This document shows positions 1 to 8,739 of a stretch of 64,000 nucleotides of DNA, piece by piece. The stretch lies in contig NZ_VOIR01000012.1 of assembly GCF_007923295.1 (NCBI RefSeq), positions 186,001 through 250,000 on the forward strand, given 5' to 3'. The notes under the pieces were generated by a model. The model made no database searches, was not told where the DNA came from, and saw only the letters and a list, made by a program, of their open reading frames with translations. Origin of the DNA: Agrococcus sediminis (GTDB lineage Bacteria; Actinomycetota; Actinomycetes; Actinomycetales; Microbacteriaceae). Made by a program: the position numbers and the translations under genes. The number at the start of each line of letters is the position of its first letter. The first letter of the stretch is position 1.

Positions 1-102
1 CCGCGTGCCGGTGTCGGCCTCGCTCGGGATCACATCCGTGCGGCCCGGCAGCAGCATGACGTCGTCGTAGGTGAGGCCGATCGGCCCGAACGGGTTGCGC
101 AT
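1..102 (-). CDS. guaB: IMP dehydrogenase, N-terminal fragment
   Basis: Only the first 34 codons are inside the window; the gene continues beyond the left edge. The fragment reads LTYDDVMLLPGRTDVIPSEADT, the characteristic GuaB N-terminus that precedes the first half of the catalytic barrel. GuaB oxidises IMP to XMP with NAD+ in guanine nucleotide synthesis, in the cytoplasm. In-frame ATG codons lie at 117, 108 and 102. I prefer 102 because a GGAGG lies eight bases upstream of it. It is divergent from livH. Actinobacterial chromosomes often place guaB beyond groES, which fits the housekeeping block further right. Confidence 0.85.
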   Translation of the reverse strand, partial: MRNPFGPIGLTYDDVMLLPGRTDVIPSEADTGTR

Positions 103-285
103 CTCCATCGCCTCCATCGTATCGATTCGGTTACGGTCCAGCGGCATCCCGGTGAAGAACGGCGCAGGGCTCTGCAATTGGACGATCGGCGGTCCAGGCG
201 GCCGCTACTGTGTCACCACCGATGTAACGGGCATCCTGCGAACCGCATTCCTGCGGCCCCGCCCGCCCCACAGCATGGAGGACAT

Positions 286-1725
286 GTGAAGACGTCCAGC
301 AGACCGCGACGGAGCGGGCTGCGGCGAGCGATCGCCGTTGCCCTGGCCGTCATGGGGATGGTGGCAGGAGGCGCGACCGCGGTCGCCGCCGCTCCCCTCC
401 CCGCGACCGAGCAGCCCAGCCCGTTCAGCTTCAACGGCATCATCCGGGACGGCCAGGAGCCGGTCGAGGGCGTCGCGATCACCGTCACCGGCAACGGGGT
501 GGATGAGACGGCCGAGACGGGCGCGGACGGCCGGTGGTCGGTCGGCGTGCCCGAGCGCGGCACCTACACCGTCTCGATCGACACGTCGACGCTGCCCGAG
601 GGGCTGACGCTCCGCGATCCGTCGTTCGAGAGCCGCGAGTTCGAGATCGGCGGCTCGAGCTCGGTGGGCGTGCTGTTCCCGTTCGGCGAGTCCTCGGGCG
701 GCTCCGGCGGCACCGGCGGCAACACCGGCACCGGCGGCAACACGGGCACGGGCGGCGAGGGCGGCACGGGCGGAGAGCCCGCGACCGGCGGCGAGGGTTC
801 GCCGGGCGGCGAGACCTCCACGGGCACCTCCTCGAACGACTTCGGCTCGCAGCTGCTCTCGCGCATCATCTCGGGCCTCAACTTCGGCCTGCTGCTGGCC
901 CTCGCCGCGATCGGCATCACGCTCATCTTCGGGACCACCGGCGTCAACAACTTCGCGCACGGCGAGCTGCTGACCTTCGGCGGGATCGTCTTCTACGTCA
1001 CGACGACGCTCGTGAACTGGCCGGCCTGGATCGCGATCGTCTTCACGCTCGCCGCCTCCGCGGCCTTCGGCTGGCTGCACGACTGGGGCATCTTCAAGCC
1101 GCTGCGGCGCCGCCGCGTGGGGCTCGTGCAGGTGCTGATCGTGACGATCGGCCTCTCCATCGCGCTGCGGTACTTCTACCAGTTCCTCATCGGCGGCGGC
1201 ACGTACGGCCTCTCGGTCGACCGCGGCCCGGTCCTGCAGATCGGCCCCGTGCTCATGACGACGTCGAACGTCGTCAGCACCGTCATCGCGATCGTCGTGC
1301 TCATCGCCGTCGGCCTCTTCCTCACCCGCACGCGCATCGGCAAGGCCACGCGCGCGGTGAGCGACAACGCGAGCCTCGCCGCCGCATCCGGCATCGACGT
1401 CGACCGGGTCATCCGCATCGTCTGGGTGCTCGCGGGCCTCCTCACCGGCGGCGCGGGCATCCTTTACACCTACTTCATCGGCGCGAACATCAAGTGGGAC
1501 GTGGGCTTCACGATCCTTCTGCTGCTCTTCGCCGGCGTCACCCTCGGCGGCCTCGGCAGCGCCTTCGGCGCGCTCGTCGGCGCGGTGATCATCGGCCTCG
1601 TCACCGAGATCTCGACGCTGTTCATCGCACCCGACCTGCGCTACGCGATCGCGCTGCTGGTGCTCATCCTCGTGCTGCTCTTCCGACCGCAGGGCATCCT
1701 GGGTCGACGGGAAAGGATCGGCTGA
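286..1725 (+). CDS. livH: Branched-chain amino acid ABC permease LivH with secreted N-terminal domain
   Basis: Membrane permease of the LivHMGFK importer for leucine, isoleucine, valine or similar substrates. The GTG start at 286 follows GGAGG and gives 479 residues, whereas LivH is usually near 290-300. Residues 1-37 look like a signal peptide (RRSGLRRAIAVALAV, then an Ala-rich exit). Residues about 47-131 resemble a small beta-sandwich of the carboxypeptidase-regulatory/SdrD-like kind (GIIRDGQEPVEGVAITVTG, TGADGRWSVGVP, GTYTVSID). Residues 137-183 are a Gly/Thr/Glu linker. The permease proper runs from about 187 to the terminal FRPQGILG motif, which LivM shares. The stop is one base before livM, so the genes are one operon. 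The role of the extracellular front end is unknown; substrate capture or cell-wall contact are guesses. Confidence 0.9.
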   Translation: MKTSSRPRRSGLRRAIAVALAVMGMVAGGATAVAAAPLPATEQPSPFSFNGIIRDGQEPVEGVAITVTGNGVDETAETGADGRWSVGVPERGTYTVSIDTSTLPEGLTLRDPSFESREFEIGGSSSVGVLFPFGESSGGSGGTGGNTGTGGNTGTGGEGGTGGEPATGGEGSPGGETSTGTSSNDFGSQLLSRIISGLNFGLLLALAAIGITLIFGTTGVNNFAHGELLTFGGIVFYVTTTLVNWPAWIAIVFTLAASAAFGWLHDWGIFKPLRRRRVGLVQVLIVTIGLSIALRYFYQFLIGGGTYGLSVDRGPVLQIGPVLMTTSNVVSTVIAIVVLIAVGLFLTRTRIGKATRAVSDNASLAAASGIDVDRVIRIVWVLAGLLTGGAGILYTYFIGANIKWDVGFTILLLLFAGVTLGGLGSAFGALVGAVIIGLVTEISTLFIAPDLRYAIALLVLILVLLFRPQGILGRRERIG

Positions 1726-1726
1726 C

Positions 1727-2743
1727 ATGGACTTCCTCAGCATCCTCAACACCGCTGCGGGCGAGATCCTCTCCCCCACCACGGCCGCCTTCGCGCTCGC
1801 GACCATCGGCCTGAACATCCACTTCGGCTACTCGGGCCTGCTGAACTTCGGCCAGGCCGGCTTCATGGCGATCGGCGCGTACGCGTTCGCGATCTTCACG
1901 ATGATGGCCGACCCGACCGCGACGCTCGGCTGGCCCGCGTGGCTGTCGTTCCTCACCGCGGTGATCGTCGCGATCGTGGCGGCGGTGGTGTTCGCGCTCA
2001 TCCTCGGCATCCCGACGCTGCGGCTGCGCGGCGACTACCTCGCGATCGTCACGATCGCGGCCGCCGAGATCATCCGCTTCACCGTGCGCACGCAGGACCT
2101 CACCGCCGTCACGGGCGGCTCGCAGGGCCTGCGCGGTCAGGACTACAAGGGCGACTTCGACGCCATGAACCCCCTGACCGGCACGACCTACGGCTTCGGC
2201 CCATGGACGGCGACCGCCTACGACACCTGGGTGCGCATCATCGCGTGGTCGCTCGTGATCGTCGCGCTCGTGCTCGTGTGGCTGCTCATGCGCAGCCCGT
2301 GGGGCCGCGTCATCAAGGGCATCCGCGAGGACGAGGATGCGGTGCGCTCGCTCGGCAAGAACGTCTACAGCTACAAGATGCAGGCGCTCGTGCTCGGCGG
2401 CACGATCGGCGCGATCGCCGGCGTGATGTTCGTGCTGCCCCGCGCGGTGCAGCCCGACAACTTCGCGACCACGATGACCTTCTACATCTGGACGGCGCTG
2501 CTGCTCGGCGGCGCGGCCACGGTGTTCGGGCCGCTGCTCGGCTCGATCCTCTTCTGGGTGCTGCTGTCGTTCACCGGCGGCGTCATCAACGTGCTCCACG
2601 GCATGGGCCTCTTCGGCGACATGTCCGGCTCGCAGGCCGGCCAGATCCGCTTCGTGCTCATCGGCGTCGCACTGATGCTGCTGGTGGTCTTCCGACCACA
2701 GGGCATCCTCGGCAACAAGAAGGAGCTGTCGTTCCATGTCTGA
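1727..2743 (+). CDS. livM: Branched-chain amino acid ABC permease LivM
   Basis: Second integral membrane subunit of the Liv importer, pairing with LivH. At 338 residues it has normal family length, with about ten hydrophobic segments. The family loop LRGDYLAIVTIAAAEIIR follows the first membrane helices, and the cytoplasmic coupling region reads KGIREDEDAVRSLGKN. It ends in FRPQGILG like LivH. The start ATG lies one base after the livH stop, with a purine-rich GAAAGGA upstream. Its end overlaps livG by eight bases, so translation of the permeases and ATPases is likely coupled. Unlike its partner LivH it has no N-terminal extension. Confidence 0.93.
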   Translation: MDFLSILNTAAGEILSPTTAAFALATIGLNIHFGYSGLLNFGQAGFMAIGAYAFAIFTMMADPTATLGWPAWLSFLTAVIVAIVAAVVFALILGIPTLRLRGDYLAIVTIAAAEIIRFTVRTQDLTAVTGGSQGLRGQDYKGDFDAMNPLTGTTYGFGPWTATAYDTWVRIIAWSLVIVALVLVWLLMRSPWGRVIKGIREDEDAVRSLGKNVYSYKMQALVLGGTIGAIAGVMFVLPRAVQPDNFATTMTFYIWTALLLGGAATVFGPLLGSILFWVLLSFTGGVINVLHGMGLFGDMSGSQAGQIRFVLIGVALMLLVVFRPQGILGNKKELSFHV

Positions 2744-3719
2744 CACGACCACACCTCCCCGCACGCATCCGCTCGTCGAGGGCGAGGTGGCCCCCGGCTG
2801 CAAGAAGGTCGACGCGATCGTCGTCGCCGACGGCGTCGTGCGGCAGTTCGGCGGCCTCACGGCCGTCGACGTCGAGCACGTCGAGATCCCGCGCGGCATG
2901 ATCACCGCGCTCATCGGCCCGAACGGCGCCGGCAAGACGACCTTCTTCAACCTGCTCACCGGCTTCGACCGCCCCAACAAGGGCACCTGGTCGTTCGAGG
3001 GGCAGTCGCTCGCCCACGTGCCGAGCCACAAGGTGGCACGGCGCGGCATGGTGCGCACCTTCCAGCTGACGAAGTCGCTCGGCCGCCTGACGGTGCTGCA
3101 GAACATGCTGCTCGGTGCGCGCGACCAGCGCGGCGAGGGGATGTTCGCGGCGCTCGTGAAGCCGCTGTGGAAGGCGCAGGAGCAGGCCAACACCGAGCGG
3201 GCCGACGCGCTGCTCGCCCGCTTCAAGCTCGACGCGAAGCGCGAGGACTACGCGGCGTCGCTCTCGGGCGGCCAGCGCAAGCTGCTCGAGATGGCGCGCG
3301 CGCTCATGAGCGAGCCGACGCTCGTCATGCTCGACGAGCCGATGGCCGGCGTGAACCCCGCGCTCACCCAGTCGCTGCTCGACCACGTGAAGGGCCTCAA
3401 GGACGACGGCATGACGGTGCTCTTCGTCGAGCACGACATGCACATGGTGCGCCACATCTCGGACTGGGTGATCGTGATGGCCGAGGGCCGGGTCGTCGCC
3501 GAGGGCCCGCCCGAGACGATCATGCAGAACCAGGCCGTGGTCGACGCCTACCTGGGCGCCCACCACGACACCGACCTCGGCACGCTCACGAACCAGCAGG
3601 TGGCGCAGATCCACCACGACGCCGACGCGGACGTCGACGCCGACGACGCATCCGCGCCGACGACGGATGCGTCGACCGCGTCCACGACGGACGCCGACCA
3701 GGAGGAGGGCAGGCGATGA
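2736..3719 (+). CDS. livG: Branched-chain amino acid ABC ATPase LivG
   Basis: Cytoplasmic ATPase subunit of the Liv importer. Walker A is GPNGAGKTT at residues 61-69, the signature is LSGGQRKLLEMARAL, Walker B is LVMLDEPMAGVNP, and the switch His lies in VEHDMHMV. At 327 residues it is longer than the usual 250-260. There is an extra lead of about 25 residues and an acidic Asp/Ala/Thr-rich tail over roughly the last 35 residues (DADADVDADD, then Thr/Ser/Ala repeats). The tail has no recognisable domain and is probably disordered. It overlaps livM by eight bases and livF by four (ATGA). Confidence 0.93.
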   Translation: MSDTTTPPRTHPLVEGEVAPGCKKVDAIVVADGVVRQFGGLTAVDVEHVEIPRGMITALIGPNGAGKTTFFNLLTGFDRPNKGTWSFEGQSLAHVPSHKVARRGMVRTFQLTKSLGRLTVLQNMLLGARDQRGEGMFAALVKPLWKAQEQANTERADALLARFKLDAKREDYAASLSGGQRKLLEMARALMSEPTLVMLDEPMAGVNPALTQSLLDHVKGLKDDGMTVLFVEHDMHMVRHISDWVIVMAEGRVVAEGPPETIMQNQAVVDAYLGAHHDTDLGTLTNQQVAQIHHDADADVDADDASAPTTDASTASTTDADQEEGRR

Positions 3720-4495
3720 CCGCGACCCCCGTGCTCGAGACCAAGGAGCTGGTGGCCGGCTACCTGCCGGGCGTCAACATCCTCAACGGCTGCTCGATCG
3801 TCGCCAACCAGGGCGATCTGATCGGCATCATCGGCCCGAACGGCGCCGGCAAGTCGACGCTGCTGAAGGCGGTGTTCGGCCAGGTGAACATCCGCGAGGG
3901 CAGCGTGCTGCTGAACGGCGACGACATCACCGGCCTCAAGGCCGACCGGCTGGTCGGCAAGGGCGTCGGCATGGTGCCGCAGAACAACAACGTGTTCCCG
4001 TCGCTCACCATCGAGGAGAACCTCGAGATGGGCCTGTTCCAGCAGCCGCGCATGTTCAAGGAGCGCTTCGAGTTCGTCGGCGGCCTCTTCCCCGAGCTCG
4101 TGAAGCGTCGCAAGCAGCGCGCCGGCAGCCTCTCGGGCGGCGAGCGGCAGATGGTCGCGATGGGCCGCGCGCTCATGATGGACCCGGCGGTGCTGCTGCT
4201 CGACGAGCCGAGCGCGGGCCTCAGCCCCGTGCGCCAGGACGAGACCTTCCTGCGCGTCGCCGAGATCAACAGCCACGGCGTGACGATCGTCATGGTCGAG
4301 CAGAACGCGCGACGCTGCCTGCAGATCGCGCACCGCGCGTACGTGCTCGACCAGGGCAAGGACGCGTACACCGGCACCGGACGCGAGATGCTGAACGACC
4401 CGAAGGTGATCCAGCTCTACCTCGGCACGCTCGCGACCGACGTCGAGGAGAAGGCGCGCACGACGTCGCAGCCGACGGTCGACCCGGGCGTCTGA
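3716..4495 (+). CDS. livF: Branched-chain amino acid ABC ATPase LivF
   Basis: Second ATPase of the Liv importer, 259 residues, expected to pair with LivG. It shows GPNGAGKST (Walker A), SLSGGERQMVAMGRAL (signature), LLLDEPSAGLSP (Walker B) and VEQNARRC at the switch region, all typical of LivF. The ATG at 3716 overlaps the livG stop as ATGA and is preceded by GGAGGAGGGC; an upstream in-frame extension into livG is not coding. It is the last gene of the livHMGF operon and is followed by two strong hairpins shared with the convergent livK. Confidence 0.93.
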   Translation: MTATPVLETKELVAGYLPGVNILNGCSIVANQGDLIGIIGPNGAGKSTLLKAVFGQVNIREGSVLLNGDDITGLKADRLVGKGVGMVPQNNNVFPSLTIEENLEMGLFQQPRMFKERFEFVGGLFPELVKRRKQRAGSLSGGERQMVAMGRALMMDPAVLLLDEPSAGLSPVRQDETFLRVAEINSHGVTIVMVEQNARRCLQIAHRAYVLDQGKDAYTGTGREMLNDPKVIQLYLGTLATDVEEKARTTSQPTVDPGV

Positions 4496-4510
4496 GGCGC
4501 CGGGACGGCA

Positions 4511-4550
4511 CGAGGAAGGGCCCCGCTCGCGAGAGCGGGGCCCTTCCTCG
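4511..4550. terminator. Hairpin terminator after livF
   Basis: An 18-bp perfect stem (arms 4511-4528 and 4533-4550, loop GCGA) begins 15 bases after the livF stop. It carries the GGGCCCC/GGGGCCC core also seen at 4620 and 62969. There is no long T tract, as is common in very high-GC actinobacteria. Confidence 0.75.
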
Positions 4551-4619
4551 TGGAGTGGTGGTCTCGACTCGTGCGGCGCCCTGCGGGCGCTGCACGGCTC
4601 GACCGGCGGGGGGACGCGA

Positions 4620-4647
4620 AGAGGGCCCCGCCGGAGCGGGGCCCTCT
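4620..4647. terminator. Hairpin terminator after livK
   Basis: A 12-bp perfect stem with loop CGGA, placed 15 bases beyond the livK stop on the minus strand. It is nearly the same sequence as the tuf terminator at 62969-62996. With the hairpin at 4511 it separates two convergent units; the 70 bases between them hold nothing recognisable. Confidence 0.75.
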
Positions 4648-4662
4648 CGTCGCAGGGGCGGG

Positions 4663-5937
4663 TCACTCGTTGAGCGAGCCCTCCTCGGCGTTCAGGAAGG
4701 TGTACTTGTTGTCGGCGCCGTACTGGTAGATGCCGATGAAGGCCTCCGTCGGGTCGCCGTTCTCGTCGAACTCGATCGGACCCGAGGGGCCGTCGTAGTC
4801 GATGTCCTCGCCGGCCTCGATCAGCTCCAGGCACTCGGCCACGTCGGTGCACTTCGTGCCCTCGGTGGAGACCGCCTGCATGTTGTCGCGGATCGTGATC
4901 GGGTCGGCGCTGCCGCCCTGCGCGGCCGCGAGGGCTGCCAGGATCACGGCGTCGTACGACTCGGGGCCGTAGGAGAAGTCGCCCAGCTCGGGGTCCTGCT
5001 CCAGCAGGCGGTCCTTGAAGCCCTCGTCGGCGGGGTTGCCGGGCAGCGTGCCCTTGGCGCCCTCGAGCGTGCCCTCCGGGAAGTTGTAGTCGTTCGACAG
5101 GTTGCCGTCGACGAAGTACATGCCGGAGGACGGGAAGCCCTGCGTCGCGAGCTCGGGCACGATCTGCGCCGTCTCGGCGAACGCGATGATCGCGATCGCG
5201 TCGGGGTCGCCCTGCATGAGCTCCGACACCTGCGACGTGAAGTTCGTGTCGCCCGGGTTGTAGAGCACGTTGCCGGTGACCGTGCCGCCGGCGGCCTCGA
5301 CCGCCATCGCCGCGTTCTCCTGCAGGCCCGTGCCGTACGGGTCGTTGATGGTGATGAACCCGACGCTCGCGGCGCCGTCGCCCGTCATGAGGTTGCCGAG
5401 CACGCGGCCCTGCAGCACGTCTGAGGGCGCGGTGCGCCAGTAGAACCCGTCGTCCTCGTAGTCGGAGAAGTCGGGCGACGTGTTGGCCGGCGAGATCTGC
5501 ACGACCTGCGCGTCGATCAGCTGGTCGATGAACGTGAAGGACACGCCCGACGACGCCGCGCCGATGACGACGTCGGCACCGGCCGAGACGAGCTCGCCCG
5601 CCGAGGCGGTGGCGATGTCGGTCGTGGTGTCGCCGGAGTCGCGGTGCTGCACGTCGACCTCGAACTCGAAGCCAGCGGCCTCGAGGTCGGCCGCCGCCAG
5701 GTCGACGCCCGCGAACTCGGGCGGGCCGAGGAACGCGAGGTTGCCGGTCTGGGGCAGGATCGTGCCGACGACGAACGAGGTGTCGACCTCGCCGCCCTCG
5801 TCGGGCCCTGCGGATCCGGACGGCGCCGGCGTGGTGCCGCCGCCGGCGCAGGCTGCGAGCAGCAGGACGCCGGCGGTCGCGGCGCCGAGCGCCGCGGCAC
5901 GACGGGGGTGCCCGGTGGTGCGAAGGAAGGACTGCAT
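4663..5937 (-). CDS. livK: Branched-chain amino acid ABC substrate-binding lipoprotein
   Basis: Extracellular solute receptor of the Liv importer, type 1 periplasmic-binding-protein fold. The 424-residue product has a lipoprotein signal ending in LLLAAC with the lipidated Cys at residue 30. A Gly/Pro/Ser linker follows, then the receptor domain from VVGTILPQTGNLAFLGPPE to the C-terminus. Motifs such as SPANTSPDFSDYED and GFITINDPYGTG are typical of LivK-like proteins. The ATG at 5937 has an AGGAGC ribosome site; an upstream in-frame extension lacks one. It is convergent to livHMGF and transcribed separately, so receptor dosage can differ from that of the transporter. The 240-bp gap upstream separates it from the divergent AI-2E gene. 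Confidence 0.92.
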   Translation of the reverse strand: MQSFLRTTGHPRRAAALGAATAGVLLLAACAGGGTTPAPSGSAGPDEGGEVDTSFVVGTILPQTGNLAFLGPPEFAGVDLAAADLEAAGFEFEVDVQHRDSGDTTTDIATASAGELVSAGADVVIGAASSGVSFTFIDQLIDAQVVQISPANTSPDFSDYEDDGFYWRTAPSDVLQGRVLGNLMTGDGAASVGFITINDPYGTGLQENAAMAVEAAGGTVTGNVLYNPGDTNFTSQVSELMQGDPDAIAIIAFAETAQIVPELATQGFPSSGMYFVDGNLSNDYNFPEGTLEGAKGTLPGNPADEGFKDRLLEQDPELGDFSYGPESYDAVILAALAAAQGGSADPITIRDNMQAVSTEGTKCTDVAECLELIEAGEDIDYDGPSGPIEFDENGDPTEAFIGIYQYGADNKYTFLNAEEGSLNE

Positions 5938-6178
5938 TGTGCTCCTAATTCCTCTGGAGGTGCGCGCTTGAGCGTGCATTGGCACAACAGTAGGCGAGCG
6001 GCGGACCGTTTTCGGCCGATCCGCGTTACGTCCTGGTAACGGTCTTGGCGCATCCGACCCCCGCTCGGGCGATGCTCGGGCGGTGCTGAGCAATTGCGGA
6101 TGCGCACGGCAGTCCCCGCCTCGCGACCAGCGCGCAGGCACGCGCGGGTAGCGTTGCCGCGACGGCGAGGAGCGCGAC

Positions 6179-7312
6179 ATGGGACTGTTCAGGCAGAGGA
6201 CCGCCACCGAGGTCGAGCTGGCGGACCGGAGCGATCGGGCACGGCTGTGGGGCGACACCTTCGGCCGGTTCGCGACGCGGGCGCTGCAGGGCATCATCGT
6301 CGTCGTCGCGGTCGCCGGCGTCGTGTTCGCGATGACGCAGCTGACGCTCGTCATCATCCCGGTGACGATCGCGCTCATCCTCGCCTCGGCGTTCGCGCCC
6401 GTGATGCGCTGGATGCGCCGCAAGGGCGTGCCGAGCGGGCTCGCGACCGCGGGGGCGATGCTCGCGATCGCGCTCGCGCTCGGCGGCGTGGTGTGGCTCG
6501 TCGTGAACGCCGTGCGCTCGCAGCTCGACGAGCTCGTGGCGCAGACGTCCGAGGGCATCGACCAGGTGATCGACTGGGTCTCGACCCTCCCCTTCGCGCC
6601 CACCGACGAGCAGATCCAGCAGGGCCGCGACGCGGTCGTCGACTTCCTCACGAGCTCGCAGTTCGGCTCGGGCGCCGTCGCCGGCGCCGCCGCCGCGGCC
6701 AACTTCCTCACCGGCCTCGTGCTCATGCTGGTGGTGCTGTTCTTCTTCCTCAAGGACGGCCCGCGCATCTGGGAGTTCCTGCTGCGGCCGCTCGAGGGCG
6801 AGCGCTACGCCCGCGGCAAGCGCATCGGCCGCCGCACCGTCGACACCCTCGGCGGCTATGTGCGCGGCACGGCGACGGTCGCGCTCGTCGACGCGGTCGG
6901 CATCGGCGTCGTGCTCGCCTTCGCGCAGGTGCCGCTCGCCCTCCCGCTCTCGGTGCTCGTGTTCCTGCTCGCGTTCATCCCGCTCGTGGGCGCGACCGTG
7001 GCCGGCGCGCTCGCGACCCTCGTGGCGCTCGTCGCGAACGGCCCCGTCGTGGCGCTCGTGGTCCTCGCGGCCGTCGTGCTCGTGAACCAGCTCGAGGGCA
7101 ACTTCCTCCAGCCGGTCGTGATGGGGCGCTCGCTGCAGATCCACGAGCTCGTCATCCTCATCGCCCTGACCGTCGGCACGGTGCTCGGCGGCATCGTCGG
7201 CGCCGTGCTCTCGGTGCCGATCGCGGCCGTCGCGTGGGGCATCGTGCAGGTGTGGGACGGCGAGGACCGCCCGGCCAGGATGTTCCGGCAGAAGCGGCCG
7301 GAACCGGCGTAG
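6179..7312 (+). CDS. AI-2E family (PF01594-type) membrane transporter
   Basis: A 377-residue polytopic membrane protein with about seven to eight hydrophobic segments. It carries the C-terminal family signature around QLEGNFLQPVVMGRSLQIH and the preceding FIPLVGATVAGALATLVAL loop. Families of this type include the TqsA autoinducer-2 exporter, but most members have unknown substrates and some are sodium/proton antiporters, so I do not name one. The ATG at 6179 follows GAGGAGC at good spacing. A TAGCGT hexamer at 6150-6155 could be its -10. It is monocistronic and convergent with the rarD-like gene 33 bases downstream. Confidence 0.88.
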   Translation: MGLFRQRTATEVELADRSDRARLWGDTFGRFATRALQGIIVVVAVAGVVFAMTQLTLVIIPVTIALILASAFAPVMRWMRRKGVPSGLATAGAMLAIALALGGVVWLVVNAVRSQLDELVAQTSEGIDQVIDWVSTLPFAPTDEQIQQGRDAVVDFLTSSQFGSGAVAGAAAAANFLTGLVLMLVVLFFFLKDGPRIWEFLLRPLEGERYARGKRIGRRTVDTLGGYVRGTATVALVDAVGIGVVLAFAQVPLALPLSVLVFLLAFIPLVGATVAGALATLVALVANGPVVALVVLAAVVLVNQLEGNFLQPVVMGRSLQIHELVILIALTVGTVLGGIVGAVLSVPIAAVAWGIVQVWDGEDRPARMFRQKRPEPA

Positions 7313-7345
7313 CCGCTCGCCGCGCGCCTGGGTCCGCGCCGCGCG

Positions 7346-8269
7346 TCAGGCCGCGGCGGGCTCGGGCCGCGGGCGGCGCGCGTGGCGGCCCAGCAGGTCG
7401 AGCGACACGAGCGCGAGCGACGCCCAGACGAGCGCGAAGCCGATCCAGCGCTCGAGCGGCATCGGCTCGAGCATCACGAAGGCGCCGAAGAGGAACGAGA
7501 TGATCGGCGCGAGGTACTGCGTGAACGCGAGCGCCGTGAGCGAGATGCGGCGGGCTGCGGCGGCGAAGGCGAGCAGCGGCACCGCCGTGATGACGCCGAG
7601 CCCGACGGTGCCCCCGATGCCGGCGGCGCCGTTCGCGCCGACCGTCACGCCCTGCAGCGAGATCGCGATGCCCATCATCACGAGCGCGGCCGGCAGCGCC
7701 GCGACCGTCTCGATCGTGAAGCCCGAGAGCGCGTCGACCGAGCCGCCCACCCGCTTCTTGATGAGCCCGTAGACGCCGAACGAGAGGGCCACCGTCAGGC
7801 CGATCCAGGGCACCTCGCCGTAGCCGACGACCATCACGAGCACGCCGAGCGCGCCGAGCCCGACCGCGACCCACTGCACGGGCCGCAGCCGCTCGCCCAG
7901 GAAGGCGACGGCGAGCACGACGCTCACGAGCGGGTTGAGGAAGTAGCCGAGGCTCGTCTCGAGCACGCGGTCGCTCAGCACGCCGATGAAGAAGGCCGTC
8001 CAGTTGACGAGCACGGCGCAGCCGGCGAGCACGAGCGAGACGGTGTCGCGGCGGCTGCGCAGCACGCCGGCGAGCCTGCTCCAGCCGCGGGTGGCCGCGA
8101 CGAGCGCGAACCCGACGACCACCGAGGCGATCACCCGCCAGCCGATGAGCTCGAAGCCGTCGATGCCCTTCGTCAGCTGCAGGTAGACGGGGACGACGCC
8201 CCAGAAGGCGTACGCGAAGACCGCGTACCAGATGCCGGCGCGCGTGCGCCCGCCCGGGTGCTCACCCAT
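7346..8269 (-). CDS. rarD: RarD-like EamA family permease
   Basis: A 307-residue inner-membrane protein with ten hydrophobic segments in two EamA repeats. The start (RAGIWYAVFAYAFWGVVPVYLQLTK) and the region GYFLNPLVSVVLAVAFLGERL match the RarD (chloramphenicol-sensitivity protein) branch of the drug/metabolite transporters. The substrate is unknown. The ATG at 8269 has GGGAGGGT upstream. It lies downstream of groES on the same strand, but a strong hairpin at 8308-8340 separates the two. Confidence 0.85.
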   Translation of the reverse strand: MGEHPGGRTRAGIWYAVFAYAFWGVVPVYLQLTKGIDGFELIGWRVIASVVVGFALVAATRGWSRLAGVLRSRRDTVSLVLAGCAVLVNWTAFFIGVLSDRVLETSLGYFLNPLVSVVLAVAFLGERLRPVQWVAVGLGALGVLVMVVGYGEVPWIGLTVALSFGVYGLIKKRVGGSVDALSGFTIETVAALPAALVMMGIAISLQGVTVGANGAAGIGGTVGLGVITAVPLLAFAAAARRISLTALAFTQYLAPIISFLFGAFVMLEPMPLERWIGFALVWASLALVSLDLLGRHARRPRPEPAAA

Positions 8270-8307
8270 CCGACCCTCCCGAGGCCCGTGGTCCGTGGTG
8301 GAACTGC

Positions 8308-8340
8308 GACGGCGGCGCCCCGCGAGGGGGCGCCGCCGTC
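8308..8340 (-). terminator. groES terminator hairpin
   Basis: A GACGGCGGCGCCCC arm pairs with its complement across a GCGAG-type loop, 16 bases after the groES stop. It separates groES from the rarD-like gene. Confidence 0.7.
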
Positions 8341-8355
8341 GATCTCAGCGGAGCG

Positions 8356-8652
8356 TCAGCGCTCGACGATCGCGAGCACGTCGCGAGCCGAGAGCACCAG
8401 GTACTCGTCGGCGCCGAACTTGACCTCGGTGCCGCCGTACTTGGAGTACAGCACCTTGTCGCCCACGGCGACGTCGATCGGGACGCGGTTGCCGTTGTCG
8501 TCGACACGACCCGGACCCACGGCCACGACCTCGCCCTCCTGGGGCTTCTCCTTGGCGGTGTCAGGGATGACGAGACCGCTGGCGGTGGTCGTCTCTGCCT
8601 CGACCTGCTTGATGACGATGCGGTCCTCGAGCGGCTTGATGGAAACCGACAC
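8356..8652 (-). CDS. groES: Co-chaperonin GroES
   Basis: A 98-residue Hsp10 that caps the GroEL folding chamber. The full family pattern is visible: [17 protein letters not shown], the mobile loop [28 protein letters not shown], and the C-terminal [21 protein letters not shown]. The start is GTG at 8652 behind AAAGAGG. No groEL follows; the next gene is rarD-like, so the major chaperonin gene(s) must lie elsewhere, as in many actinobacteria. Expression is expected to be heat-induced through HrcA, because a perfect CIRCE operator overlaps the promoter at 8725-8751. Confidence 0.97.
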   Translation of the reverse strand: MSVSIKPLEDRIVIKQVEAETTTASGLVIPDTAKEKPQEGEVVAVGPGRVDDNGNRVPIDVAVGDKVLYSKYGGTEVKFGADEYLVLSARDVLAIVER

Positions 8653-8709
8653 GGTTGCCTCTTTCTGTCAGATCCTGGGGTGCGCCCGGCAGTGCCGGGC
8701 ACCTGAGCA

Positions 8710-8739
8710 AGCCTAGGCGGTCGGCTGGCACTCGGTCAA
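8710..8739 (-). promoter_or_regulatory. groES promoter
   Basis: Minus-strand TTGACC (8734-8739) and TAGGCT (8710-8715) are 18 bases apart. The -35 box lies exactly in the nine-base spacer of the CIRCE element, so bound HrcA would cover it. Downstream, at 8681-8703, the 5' leader can form a GTGCCCGGCA/TGCCGGGCGCAC hairpin. Confidence 0.75.

Noticed and set aside
71-289. 72-residue plus-strand frame at the left end
   Set aside because: Antisense to the guaB start and without ribosome site or similarity; the leader of livH instead.
205-1818. Long minus-strand reading frame opposite livH
   Set aside because: Low-complexity Arg/Asp/Ala/Glu translation, antisense to a clear permease; a GC-rich shadow frame.
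8281-8355. groEL next to groES
   Set aside because: A terminator and a rarD-like permease follow groES; no chaperonin sequence is present.
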